Origin: Archivesica marissinica
Taxonomy: Eukaryota; Mollusca; Bivalvia; Venerida; Vesicomyidae
Length of the DNA: 64,000 bases
NCBI GenBank assembly: GCA_014843695.1
Contig: CM026390.1
Location: 56,909,010 to 56,973,009 of the forward strand
Direction: 5' to 3'
Under the pieces are notes generated by a model. That model saw only the letters and a list, made by a program, of their open reading frames with translations. It did not search any database and was not told the origin of the DNA. Below are positions 1-10,916 of the stretch, one piece after another (the stretch's first letter is position 1; each line of letters starts with the position of its first letter). The position numbers and the translations under genes are program-made.

Positions 1-1230
1 ATAAGTGATTGTGTGTAGCTTAAATCCATTGTGGGAAGGAATAAGTGATTGTGTGTAGCTTAAATCCATTGTGGGGAGGAATAAGTGATTGTCTGTGGCT
101 TAAATCCATTGTAGGGAGGAATAAGTGATTGTGTGTAGCTTAAACCCATTGTGGGGAGGAATAAGTGATTGTTTGTGGCTTAAACCCATTGTGGGGAGGA
201 ATAAGTGATTGTGTGTAGCTTAAACCCATTGTGGGGAGGAATAAGTGATTGTGTGTAGCTTAAATCCATTGTGGGAAGGAATAAGTGATTGTGTGTAGCT
301 TAAATCCATTGTGGGGAGGAATAAGTGATTGTCTGTGGCTTAAATCCATTGTAGGGAGGAATAAGTGATTGTGTGTAGCTTAAACCCATTGTGGGGAGGA
401 ATAAGTGATTGTTTGTGGCTTAAACCCATTGTGGGGAGGAATAAGTGATTGTGTGTAGCTTAAACCCATTGTGGGGAGGAATAAGTGATTGTGTGTAGCT
501 TAAATCCATTGTGGGAAGGAATAAGTGATTGTGTGTAGCTTAAATCCATTGTGGGGAGGAATAAGTGATTGTCTGTGGCTTAAATCCATTGTAGGGAGGA
601 ATAAGTGATTGTCAGCGGCTTAAACCCATTGTGGGGAGGAATAAGTGATTGTCTGTAGCTTAAACCCATTGTGGGGAGGAATAAGTGATTGTGTGTGGCT
701 TAAACCCATTGTGGGAAGGAATAAGTGATTGTGTGTGGCTTAAACCCATTGTGGGGAGGAATAAGTGATTGTGTGTGGCTTAAACCCATTGTGGGAAGGA
801 ATAAGTGATTGTGTGTGGCTTAAGCCCATTGTGGGAAGGAATAAGTGATTGTGTGTGGCTTAAACCCATTGTGGGGAGGAATAAGTGATTGTCAGTGGCT
901 TAAACCCATGGTAGAGAGGAATAAGTGATTGTCTGTGGCTTAAACCCATTGTGGGGAGGAATAAGTGATTGTCTGTGGCTTAAACCCATTGTGGGGAGGA
1001 ATAAGTGATTGTCTGTGGCTTAAACCCATTGTGGGGAGGAATAAGTGATTGTCAGTGGCTTAAACCCATTGTGGGGAGGAATAAGTGATTGTCAGTGGCT
1101 TAAACCCATTGTGGGGAGGAATAAGTGATTGTGTGTGGCTTAAACCCATTGTGGGGAGGAATAAGTGATTGTCTGTGGCTTAAACAACCCATTGTGGGGA
1201 GGAATAAGTGATTTCTGCGGCTTAAACCGA
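1..1230. repeat. 40-bp minisatellite with 240-bp higher-order unit
   Basis: About 31 tandem copies of a 40-bp unit containing ATAAGTGATTGT and CCCATTGTGGGGAGGA. The first 600 bp show a second level of order: bases 1-240 (six variant units) are repeated identically at 241-480, and half of the block again at 481-600. After 600 the variants no longer follow that order. The array runs off the left edge of the window and ends in a degenerate unit near 1230. No coding potential is seen. Confidence 0.95.
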
Positions 1231-1315
1231 TAGTTGTGTTTGTCGCTTCATGTTGTGTTCCTGTAGGCCACTGCATCATAGGTAACTTTATGGACATATA
1301 CAACAACACACCTAT

Positions 1316-1519
1316 AGTAAAACCACTGGAATATGTGGCTTTAATACTGAATAGCCAGGTGGTGCATTTATAGTAGGGTGTGTGACCACTGAAATATGTG
1401 GCTTTAATACTGCATAGCCAGGTGGTGCATTTATAGTAGGATTTGTGACCACTGAAATATGTGGCTTTAATACTGCATAGCCAGGTGATGCATTTATAGG
1501 GTTTGTGACCACTGAAATA
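1316..1519. repeat. 63-bp tandem repeat, about three copies
   Basis: Three units with period 60-64 bp share ACCACTGAAATATGTGGCTT and GCATAGCCAGGTG. The last unit runs into single-copy sequence at 1509-1600 that resembles a dispersed element also present at 9500-9650, so this short array probably arose inside a copy of that element. Both small reverse-strand open frames here (1100-1512) are repeat artefacts. Confidence 0.85.
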
Positions 1520-1610
1520 AAGAATAAATAATTCCGTTCCGAGAGAATGTTCTAAAATCGGGGATGGTCTTAATGTAGTGAGTTTCTTTAAGAGTGTGTT
1601 TAATTATTGT
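1509..1610. repeat. Dispersed repeat, copy A
   Basis: Shares with 9529-9645 the ordered motifs GACCA(C/T)TGAAATA, AATTCCGTTC(C/T)GAGA, ATCGGGG and GGTCTTAAT(G/C)TAG, in the same orientation. It resembles a short dispersed element of unknown class. It lies immediately upstream of the exon at 1637. Confidence 0.65.
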
Positions 1611-1636
1611 TGAAGGCTAACATCTGTCTACTGTAG

Positions 1637-1933
1637 GATATTAAGGCTCCAGACATCGAGGACAGCGCCAAGAAACGAGATGTGCAAGACGGAATTCTCG
1701 ATGAAAATATCAAAATAAAGCAGCTACCAGCAGAGATAAATAAAGATCAAGAGGAGAAAGCTGGTGGTGAGACTTTAGACAAAGGTATGCAAGAGGAAAA
1801 TGGTAAAGAGAAACAAAAAGAAGCAGAGGAAAAACAAGATGTGATCCTTGCTAAGCTGGAGGAACAGCAAATACGGCAAGAGAAACTGATACAAGAACAG
1901 AAAGAGATACTAGAACAGTTGAAGCAACATCAG
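1637..1933 (+). CDS. Penultimate exon of a coiled-coil protein gene (partial)
   Basis: A 99-codon internal exon bounded by a plausible acceptor (TGTCTACTGTAG before 1637) and a donor CAG|GTGCGA after 1933, phase 0 at both ends. It encodes a strongly charged Lys/Glu-rich segment that becomes a heptad-like coiled coil at the end (around LAKLEEQQIRQEKL and QEQKEILEQLKQHQ). The open frame continues smoothly into the exon at 7668, which begins EQKHDQ. Earlier exons would lie left of the window. I do not recognise the protein securely. The charged coil followed by a long low-complexity tail brings to mind the cytoplasmic C-terminus of SLC38A10-like transporters or a Golgi coiled-coil protein, but this is a guess from memory. 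The exon itself is well supported; the family is not. Confidence 0.75.
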
Positions 1934-1939
1934 GTGCGA

Positions 1940-4900
1940 CATACATGATCGTTACCATACATGACCATACATTAAACATAAACTATACATGATCATACAT
2001 TAAACATAAACTATACATAACCATACATTAAACACAAACAATACATGACCATACATTAAACACAAACCATACATAACCATACATTAAACACAAACCATAC
2101 ATGACTATACATTAAACACAAACCATGCATGATTATACATTAAACACAAACCATACATGATTATACATTAAACACAAACCATGCATGATTATACATTAAA
2201 CACAAACCATACATGACCATACATTAAACACAAACCATGCATGATTATACATTAAACACAAACCATACATAATCATACATTAAACACAACCATACATGAC
2301 CATACATTAAACACAAACTATACATGACCATACATTAAACACAAACCATGCATGATCATACAATAAACACAAACCATGCATGATTATACATAAACCATAC
2401 ATGATCATACAATAAACACAAACCATGCATGATTATACATAAACCATACATGATTATACATTAAACACAAACCATGCATGATTATACATAAACCATACAT
2501 GATCATACAATAAACACAAACCATGCATGATTATACATTAAACACAAACCATGCATGATTATACATAAACCATACATGATCATACAATAAACACAAACCA
2601 TGCATGATTATACATTAAACACAAACCATGCATGATCATACAATAAACACAAACCATGCATGACCATACATTAAACACAAACCATGCATGATCATACAAT
2701 AAACACAAACCATTCATGATTATACATTAAACACAAACCATGCATGATTATATATTAAACACACACAATACATGATCATACAATAAACACAAACCATACA
2801 TTAAACACAAACCATACATGATTATACATTAAACACAAACCATGCATGACCATACATTAAACACACACAATACATGATCATACAATAAACACAAACCATA
2901 CATTAAACACAAACCATACATGATTATACATTAAACACACACAATACATGATTATACATTAAACACACACAATACATGATCATACAATAAACACAAACCA
3001 TACATTAAACACAAACCATACATGATTATACATTAAACACACACAATACATGATTATACATTAAACACACACAATACATGATCATACAATAAACACAAAC
3101 CATACATTAAACACAAACCATGCATGATTATACATTAAACACAAACCATACATGATTATACATTAAACACACACAATACATGATTATACATTAAACACAC
3201 ACAATACATGATCATACAATACACAAACCATACATTAAACACAAACCATGCATGACCATACAATAAACACAAACCGTACATTAAACACTAACCATACATG
3301 ACTATACATTAAACACAAACCATTCATGATTATACATTAAACACTAACCATACATGATTATACATTAAACACAAACCATACATGATTATACATTAAACAC
3401 ACACAATACATGACCATACATTAAACACAAACCATTCATGATTATACATTAAACACAAACCATACATGATTATACATTAAACACAAACCATACATGATTA
3501 TACATTAAACACACACAATACATGACCATACATTAAACACAAACCATTCATATTATACATTAAACACAAACCATACATTATACAAACAAACCATAAAACA
3601 CAAACCAACATGATTATACATTAAACACAAACCATACATGACCATACATTAAACACACACAATACATGACCATACATTAAACACACACAATACATGACCA
3701 TACAATAAACACAAACCAACAAATACATTAAACACACACAATACATGACCATACATTAAACACACACAATACATGATCATACAATAAACACAAACCATAC
3801 ATTAAACACAAACCATACATGATTATACAATAAACACAAACCATACATGATTATACATTAAACACAAACCATGCATGACCATACATTAAACACACACAAT
3901 ACATGACCATACAATAAACACAAACCATACATTAAACACAAACCATACATGATTATACATTAAACACAAACCATACATGATTATACATTAAACACAAACC
4001 ATGCATGACCATACATTAAACACACACAATACATGACCATACAATAAACACAAACCATACATTAAACACAAACCATACATGATTATACATTAAACACAAA
4101 CCATACATGATTATACATTAAACACAAACCATGCATGACCATACATTAAACACACACAATACATGACCATACAATAAACACAAACCATACATTAAACACA
4201 AACCATACATGATTATACATTAAACACAAACCATACATGATTATACATTAAACACAAACCATGCATGACCATACATTAAACACACACAATACATGACCAT
4301 ACAATAAACACAAACCATACATTAAACACAAACCATACATGATTATACATTAAACACAAACCATGCATGATTATACATTAAACACAAACCATACATGATT
4401 ATACATTAAACACAAACCATACATGATCATACAATAAACACAAACCATGCATGATTATACATTAAACACAAACCATACATGATTATACATTAAACACACA
4501 CACTACATGACCATACATTAAACACAAACCATACATGATTATACATTAAACACAAACCATACATGATTATACATTAAACACACACAATACATGATCATAC
4601 AATAAACACAAACCATACATTAAACACTAACCATACATGATTATACATTAAACACAAACCATGCATGATCATACAATAAACACAAACCATGCATGACCAT
4701 ACATTAAACACAAACCATGCATGATTATACATTAAACACAAACCATGCATGATTATACATTAAACACACACAATACATGATCATACAATAAACACAAACC
4801 ATACATTAAACACAAACCATGCATGACCATACATTAAGCACTAACCATACATGATTATACATTAAACACAAACCATACATGATCATACAATAAACACAAA

Positions 4901-5295
4901 CCATACATTAAACACAAACCATACATGATTATACATTAAACACAAACCATACATGATTATACATTAAACACAAACCATGCATGAGTATACATTAAACACA
5001 AACCATGCATGATTATACATTAAACACAAACCATACATTAAACACAAACCATACATGATTATACATTAAACACAAACCATACATGAGTATACATTAAACA
5101 CACACAATACATGACCATACATTAAACACACACAATACATGACCATACATTAAACACACACAATACATGACCATACATTAAACACACACAATACATGACC
5201 ATACATTAAACACACACAATACATGACCATACAATAAACACAAACCATGCATGATTATACATTAAACACAAACCATGCATGATTATACATTAAAC
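1940..5295. repeat. 28-bp minisatellite filling the intron
   Basis: About 3.35 kb built from the modules CATACATTAAACACAAAC and CATACATGA(C/T)(C/T)AT, mostly with 28-bp spacing plus shortened and lengthened variants. The array begins within about ten bases of the splice donor at 1934. Between about 3870 and 4390 a 130-bp higher-order block recurs four times (the same variant order is seen at 3901, 4031, 4161 and 4291). It ends abruptly against the hAT-like terminus at 5296. Confidence 0.95.
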
Positions 5296-5720
5296 TAGGG
5301 ATGGCAACGAATAGCGATTTCACTATCCGAATATCCGGTCAGTAAGGTATTCGAATATTCGAATATTTGGTGTAATTCTATTAAAAACTCATAATCACTC
5401 AAACTCTTATAAGAAATGCCAAATTAAGCTACTTTTAAATTACTAAACGTCATCTTCTTCCTGTACGGCCATGCAAATATGAAGACGATTCATTCAGTTA
5501 TTGTTATCGGCCACTGTACATTTATGGGCGTTTTCACAAATGAAGTTGATGTCACTTGAACTGCTTTCCGTTGAAGTGTGTTTGTTTTTCAAATGATTAT
5601 TCAGATTGATCTTGTACCCAAATCTGTTAAATCCAATTTGCACCTAGCAGTTTTCTTATTCCCTGCACGATTGTAGTCTTTCCAAACGTATGACTGAGTT
5701 GGCGGCATTTTTTTGAGGAC
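5296..5720 (-). mobile_element. hAT-like transposon relic with broken BED zinc finger
   Basis: The + strand starts TAGGGATGGCAACGAATA followed by ATTCGAATATTCGAATATTT, which resembles hAT termini. On the - strand from 5708 down to about 5500 there is a degenerate N-terminus: MPPTQSYVWKDYNR, then a region with one remaining Cys, then (after a frame change) GYKINLNNHLKNKHTS. The W-K-x-Y, Cys, and H-L-x(3)-K-H pattern is that of a BED zinc finger, the usual N-terminal DNA-binding domain of hAT transposases. A frameshift and stop, and a missing second Cys, make it non-functional. I found no matching right terminus, so the element is partial. Confidence 0.65.
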
Positions 5721-5944
5721 AACATCATAAAGATCGTATTTTATATAGTACTTTTGGGTAATATTGTGCAGTTAATTATAAATTTAAGAAACACGGGGTG
5801 GATGTTGCAGCTTGTCTGTAATATTTCAAAGGAATTTTCTCGTCTAAACAGTTTTGACATCATAATTAAACACCTTAGCACCTACTGTAATTATCCAATT
5901 ACATGGCAGAGTGTCAATTAACACTTACCATGGATGCGACCATA

Positions 5945-6671
5945 ACATTAATAAAGTGAACCTGTCTAGAATCTTAATATAGTGAACCTGTCTAGAATCT
6001 TAATATAGTGAACCTGTCTAGGATCTTAATATAGTGAACCTGTCTAGAATCTTAATATAGTGAACCTGTCTAGAATCTTAATATAGTGAACCTGTCTAGA
6101 ATCTTAATATAGTGAACCTGTCTAGGATCTTAATATAGTGAACCTGTCTAGAATCTTAATATAGTGAACCTGTCTAGGATCTTAATATAGTGAACCTGTC
6201 TAGAATCTTAATATAGTGAACCTGTCTAGAATCTTAATATAGTGAACCTGTCTAGAATCTTAATATAGTGAACCTGTCTAGGATCTTAATATAGTGAACC
6301 TGTCTAGAATCTTAATATAGTGAACCTATCTAGAATCTTAATAAAGTGAACCTGTCTAGAATCTTAATAAAGTGAACCTGTCTAGGATCTTAATAAAGTG
6401 AACCTGTCTAGGATCTTAATATAGTGAACCTGTCTAGGATCTTAATAAAGTGAACCTGTCTAGAATCTTAATATAGTGAACCTGTCTAGAATCTTAATAT
6501 AGTGAACCTGTCTAAAATCTTAATATAGTGAACCTGTCTAGAATCTTAATATAGTGAACCTGTCTAGGATCTTAATAAAGTGAACCTGTCTAGAATCTTA
6601 ATATAGTGAACCTGTCTAGAATCTTAATATAGTGAACCTGTCTAGAATCTTAATATAGTGAACCTGTCTAC
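5945..6671. repeat. 26-bp minisatellite
   Basis: About 28 copies of a 26-bp unit (CTTAATATAGTGAACCTGTC plus TAGAAT), with two recurring variants (ATAAAG for ATATAG, AGGAT for AGAAT). It lies in the same intron as the 28-bp array. The phrase TCTTAATATAGTGA resembles part of the dispersed repeat at 1509 (GGTCTTAATGTAGTGAG), a possible seed. Confidence 0.95.
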
Positions 6672-6939
6672 TTTGCATGTACATGTACCAGGTGCTTCGA
6701 CGTAGGCGGCTAACTTCTTATTCGCCAGGTATGATCATCTGCTCATGACTTCATTTATGCAATTAGTATAATAACGTGTTTGACATGTGTCCGTGAGTGA
6801 GTAAATCTCAACAAGTTCTAGTATTAAAGTGACTTAATTTCATCATATCAACATGATCTTGAGACAGTTTCATTATTGTCATGGCAATGTCACGGGGATA
6901 TTAATCACCCTCTGTTCTAGTTTAGAATAACTAAATTAA

Positions 6940-7372
6940 CCCGTAACCTGCCAACCAATGGAGTCCTACTTGAGTAGGTCACCTCAGCCAAATACCTTGG
7001 TGTGGATATCTCAAATAACATGTCGTGGGACACTCACATAAAAAGGTCAACTAAGAAAGCAAACCAAACATTAGGATTTCTACGTAGAAACCTCCAGGTC
7101 AAATCCGCACCCCTTAAGTCCATGACTTACCAGGCACTAGTGAGACTCCAGCTTGAATATGGCTCCGAGATCTGGTCGCCCCATACCCAAACATTGATTG
7201 ACCAAATTGAAGGTGTCCAGCGAAGAGCAGCCCATTGGATAAAGGATATCGTACCTCTAGTGTTACAGACATGCTACATTCCCTAAATCTACGCAGACTA
7301 GATCAACGGCGTATTGACAATAGGTTATCCCTTATGTATAAAATTAATAATGATCTTGTTGCTATTCCCATT
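6940..7372 (+). pseudogene. LINE reverse transcriptase C-terminal fragment, frameshifted
   Basis: The translation contains SAKYLGVDISNNMSWDTHI, TLGFLRRNL, LEYGSEIWSP and VQRRAAHWIK, the familiar thumb and C-terminal region of jockey/CR1-type non-LTR retrotransposon polymerases. Near 7240-7250 the frame must shift to continue as YRTSSVTDMLHSLNLRRLDQ and then NNDLVAI. There is also an in-frame stop just before VTSAKYLG. The coding similarity stops at about 7372, exactly where a 23-bp array begins. It lies in sense orientation within the intron of the coiled-coil gene and resembles the fragment at 39940. Confidence 0.85.
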
Positions 7373-7373
7373 T

Positions 7374-7648
7374 ATCCCAGATTGTACTCAAACCATATCC
7401 CAGATTGTACTCAAACCATATCTCAGATTGTACTCAAAACATATCCCAGATTGTACTCAAAACATATCCCAGATTGTACTCAAACCATATCCCAGAGTTG
7501 TACTCAAACCATATCCCAGATTGTACTCATAACATATCCCAGATTGTACTCAAACCATATCCCAGATTGTACTCAAACCATATCCCAGATTGTACTCAAA
7601 ACATATCCCAGATTGTACTCAAAACATATCCCAGATTGTACTCAAAAT
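7374..7648. repeat. 23-bp minisatellite next to a splice acceptor
   Basis: Twelve copies of a 23-bp unit (TCCCAGATTGTACTCAAA plus variable end). The last unit ends about 20 bp before the acceptor AG of the next exon (7666-7667), so the branch-point region of this intron would have to lie within or beside repeat units. The overlapping open frames here are artefacts. Confidence 0.95.
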
Positions 7649-7667
7649 GTTGCAAATGTATTTTCAG

Positions 7668-8414
7668 GAGCAGAAACATGACCAACTTTCTAACGACAAA
7701 CATTTGAATGCACCAGTTCAGCAACAACAAGGCCAACTGCTGGCAGGTCTTCAGATAAATGCTAACAAACCTAATCAACTTCCACAAAATCTGGGTCCAG
7801 ATCCACCAGTTCTTGATCAACAACAAATGCCACAAGCTGACCATCTTGCAGGACAAGGTGCAGTTCCAGTGGTACAAGATGCTGTACATAATAACCCAAA
7901 GATAGATGTAAACCCAAAGATAGCTGTAAAACCTGTACAGATTCAGCAAGGACATGTAAATCAACCCGTAAAGGACATCAATAACAATCCTAATAACATG
8001 TCTATAGCCAAGCAGAATCTACCCAAAGCAAATGATATACAACTAAATCAGGGTCTAGATAAACAGCAGGTGAATCTGAATAATGTGCCTATAGATAGTC
8101 AACAGAATCCAGGCAACATTGCTGCAGATCAAGTAATCCCCGTGAAAAAGGTTGCTAATGTGGCAGATAATCATGGCAAAGTTCAGAATGTAGCTGTGGG
8201 TGCTGGTGATATTGACCACAGAGTTAAAAGAGACACAGGTATTGATAAGCACGAAAATCTGCAAGACATTGTTGGGAAACATCCAGACAATGTTATAAAT
8301 GCAGAAATACCTGCCAAAAATCGAGACAAAATAGAGGGGTTAGTTGATAAAGGTGGACAAAGGGATTTACCTGTGGTACAAGAGAGATTTAATAGGGACC
8401 AAAGTGTAGATTAA
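7668..8414 (+). CDS. Terminal exon, Asn/Gln-rich tail of the coiled-coil protein
   Basis: Exon of 248 codons plus a TAA stop, starting after the acceptor TGTATTTTCAG. Phase 0 continues the frame of the exon at 1637 without a break. The first residues (EQKHDQLSNDK) finish the coiled coil. The rest is a low-complexity tail rich in Asn, Gln, Val, Pro and Asp with loosely repeated NPK, QQ and PV motifs, no cysteines and no predicted membrane segment. A basic motif HRVKRDT lies about two thirds along. The composition suggests an intrinsically disordered cytosolic or lumenal tail. The family is not securely recognised (an SLC38A10-like tail is one low-confidence possibility). An open frame reported from further upstream (7590) is only repeat sequence reading into the exon. 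Confidence 0.75.
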   Translation, partial: EQKHDQLSNDKHLNAPVQQQQGQLLAGLQINANKPNQLPQNLGPDPPVLDQQQMPQADHLAGQGAVPVVQDAVHNNPKIDVNPKIAVKPVQIQQGHVNQPVKDINNNPNNMSIAKQNLPKANDIQLNQGLDKQQVNLNNVPIDSQQNPGNIAADQVIPVKKVANVADNHGKVQNVAVGAGDIDHRVKRDTGIDKHENLQDIVGKHPDNVINAEIPAKNRDKIEGLVDKGGQRDLPVVQERFNRDQSVD

Positions 8415-9142
8415 GTAGATGAATTGTTGGACGGGATGAAGTAACCAATGGCTGACAACATTCATGCGTTGCTATTACCTTGGCAACAGTGATAGATGGT
8501 GCATGTTGAATATCTAGGCTACCTGTTAATTATAGGTGCAAGTGAACTAGATACGGGTATTAGAAAATTGAAGTAGTGTGTATGTGGGGGTGGGGAGAAG
8601 AGGCAGTGCAGGCGAAAGCATTTGTTTTCAACTGCCTGTAAAATGGAATGGAGGGTTAAACAGTTAAAGTTTCATTTTTAGTGCCATATAGTAATATATG
8701 TAATATAAATAATGCAAAATTTAGTAAACATTCTAAATTATAATGTACCATGCCTCGAGGTTATAAAACTTTTCTCCAATCTCCAAACTCAGTCTCAAGC
8801 ATCTGATTGGTTCAGCTGACAGTAGCACTCAGAATCAACCAATCAGATCATTTGAGCTTGAGATCTGAGAAAAGTTTTATAACCACGCGGCCATGTCTTA
8901 TTAGCGAGGTGGTCTCATAACTGAGTTCACCGCCATATTACAATAATGGAAGGAGATATAAAATGTGTTATATTTACCAGGAATAACTTGCTTTAAAACT
9001 TCAGAGAAATCAAGAATTATTTCATTATTTTGAAAAATGCACATACATTATAAATATTAAATAATTTAATGCATGTTTTACAGCATTTCTATAATGATAA
9101 TTGTTGGTTATTAACATGTTCATATCAATTGTATGAAATAAA
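8415..9142 (+). other. Probable 3' untranslated region
   Basis: AT-rich non-repetitive sequence after the TAA stop, interrupted by the palindromic element at 8751-8895. AATAAA at 9137-9142 is a candidate polyadenylation signal. The true transcript end cannot be set from sequence alone. Confidence 0.35.
8751..8895. mobile_element. Palindromic MITE-like element
   Basis: Two long imperfect inverted arms face each other: GGTTATAAAACTTTTCTC (8759-8776) against its complement at 8868-8884, and CTGATTGGTT against AACCAATCAG. The whole ~145 bp can fold into one hairpin. If the 3' UTR above is right, the mRNA would contain this foldback. Confidence 0.75.
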
Positions 9143-9235
9143 TTCAACTTTCACACACATATGAGATATGAGATGACATACTACACAGAATTAAGTAGAC
9201 CTCTTGAATAAGTGTCAGATAAGACTTGCTAAATT

Positions 9236-9300
9236 TGTGTGTTTTACGTTTATTTATCGTCGCTACCGGTTGCCCATATGAGCGACACCTCCTGAAGAGA
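9236..9300 (-). mobile_element. SINE-2 3'-end fragment
   Basis: TCGTCGCTACCGGTTGCCCA and TATGAGCGAC match the 3' tail of the SINE-2 family seen in full at 32340-32600 (there in + orientation). Only about 60 bp of tail is present. The following sequence to 9450 includes ACAAGACCTCGGCTTAATGT, which looks like another dispersed-repeat domain. The 128-aa reverse open frame over 9144-9530 is therefore not considered a gene. Confidence 0.6.
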
Positions 9301-9499
9301 TTAGTCATTTTAGATTTTTGGAGGATAGTGCAATGATACAGACAGAGACCCATTCCAGAGTCTCCTCTGGTTATTTTACGTTCACAGTGTAAAGCACCGA
9401 CACAAGACCTCGGCTTAATGTCCCATCTGAAAGACTTGCAAATTGGTCTAAAACTGGTCCTATTTCTGGAGTGTATCATTTGGGATGAAATAGGTTGTC

Positions 9500-9650
9500 T
9501 TACTACTGAATAACTGGGTTGTCCTATCATAGGGATTAATAGTGACCATTGAAATATAGAAGAAACAATTCCGTTCTGAGAAAAACTGGTCCGAATATCG
9601 GGGCGGTCTTAATCTAGGGTTGGTCTTTATGAGGGTTTTTACTGTACTAT
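9500..9650. repeat. Dispersed repeat, copy B
   Basis: Same ordered motifs as 1509-1610 (GACCATTGAAATATA, AATTCCGTTCTGAGA, ATCGGGGCGGTCTTAAT). Its left part (ACTGAATAACTGGGTTGTCC) also aligns with the 63-bp unit of 1316-1519, here as a single copy. Confidence 0.65.
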
Positions 9651-9699
9651 ATTTTATGTCATTTAAAAATGTATGAATTAAGATATCTATTTAATGTTG

Positions 9700-9905
9700 C
9701 AGTTCCGATTAGCGCGCTCGCTTCTCACTAATACAACCCAGGTTCGATCTTCGGAACGGGAAGTATGTGAGATGGTACAGTGGTCACCAGATCGGACAGG
9801 TGGATTTTCTCTGGATACTCCCACATTTATGCTTTCATCCGCACCAATGAGAGTGATTAATATAAGTTGTTAAAACTTGCTTCGCAATCGTTGTAAAATA
9901 AATAA
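9700..9905 (+). mobile_element. SINE-1, tRNA-derived SINE (sense copy)
   Basis: Starts GTTCCGATTAGCGC, has a B-box-like GGTTCGATC, then a body with CAGTGGTCACCAGATC and GGACAGGTGGATTTTCTC, and ends TTGCTTCGCAATCGTTGTAA followed by an A-rich AATAAATAAAA tail. Compared with its partner at 10100-10323 it lacks about 13 bp covering the A box. Flanking direct repeats were not clear. Confidence 0.8.
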
Positions 9906-9954
9906 AATTTAAATGAATTATCCAACACAGCACAATTACCGTAATAACCAAAGT

Positions 9955-10026
9955 CGATCATTGTAAATGGATAATATATATGTATGTTGTTTTATTGTAA
10001 ATGGATAATATATATGTATGTTGTTT
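9955..10026. repeat. Short tandem duplication
   Basis: A 34-bp segment containing ATGGATAATATATATGTATG is present twice in a row, between the two SINE-1 copies. Confidence 0.85.
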
Positions 10027-10099
10027 CAGAAACAACTTCTGTCACATTTTATGGAAGACTGCGAGCAAACAACTGCAACTTTAAAAAAAAAGGTTTAAA

Positions 10100-10323
10100 C
10101 TTTTAACGATTGCGAAGCAAGTTTTAACAACTTATATTAATCACTCTCGTTGGCGCAGATGAAAGCATAAATGTGGTCATTCGTGTGGGAAGAAACCGGA
10201 GTACCCCCACCTGTCAGATCTGGCGACCACCATACTATCACCCGTACTTTCCGGTCAGAGGATCATATCAGGGTTGCATTGGTGAGAAGCGAGCATGCTA
10301 ACCACTGCGCTAATCGGACAGCC
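10100..10323 (-). mobile_element. SINE-1, tRNA-derived SINE (inverted copy)
   Basis: Read on the - strand it starts GGCTGTCCGATTAGCGCAGT. TAGCGCAGTGG fits the pol III A-box consensus TRGYNNARNNG exactly, and GATATGATCC stands where the B box should be (degenerate). The body and the TTGCTTCGCAATCGTT end match the copy at 9700. It is a full-length partner in opposite orientation, about 200 bp away. Confidence 0.85.
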
Positions 10324-10916
10324 GATTAATAATAATTAATATTAATTAGATTTATAAGATTTGCAGTGTTACTGAGTGCAACTAGTAGGTGATACGAAAT
10401 CTTTCAATTGATATTTAAGGCAGTTTATAAGTGGCTAGAGAGAGAAGAACAGAGCAGATCGATTACTCTGTGTCTTAAGGGATAAGACCCCTTTTGTCTG
10501 TGAATGGGAAATTGTGAAAAGTGGAAATCGCCCAAAACACTGAAAACAAAAGAGATCGTCCCCACCTAAAAAGTGAAATAATATCTTTTCTGAACAGCTT
10601 CGACCAAATCTAAGGACCAAAAAGGAGGACATCCTCTAAATGATGGAAGATTCACAAGCTTTTGGGTCTTACAAGAAATATTACTGCTCTAAATATAACA
10701 TAAGTACAAGATTAATTAATAATAAGTAAATTGTTTGTGTTGAGATGATAATGAACAATGATTCAACGTTACTTGGTACCAAGTTTAGCGGAGCACATTA
10801 CACATAATGTGTCGCAGCCGGGCACGGTCTGCTATGTGCCACTGCAACACAAGTGTGTTTTGGCGCTGTTTCACCAGGATTAAAAAATCAAACATAACAC
10901 GAAGCAAGATGAATAT
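10324..10916. other. Unassigned sequence
   Basis: No repeat unit, recognisable domain or convincing exon. A reverse 65-codon frame at 10435-10632 has no recognisable content. Confidence 0.5.

Noticed and set aside
1..1230. CRISPR-like regular repeats
   Set aside because: Units are contiguous with no unique spacers, and the genome is eukaryotic with split genes; this is a minisatellite. The same applies to the other arrays.
9144..9530. 128-codon - strand frame
   Set aside because: Composed of SINE-2 tail and other dispersed-repeat sequence; no recognised domain.
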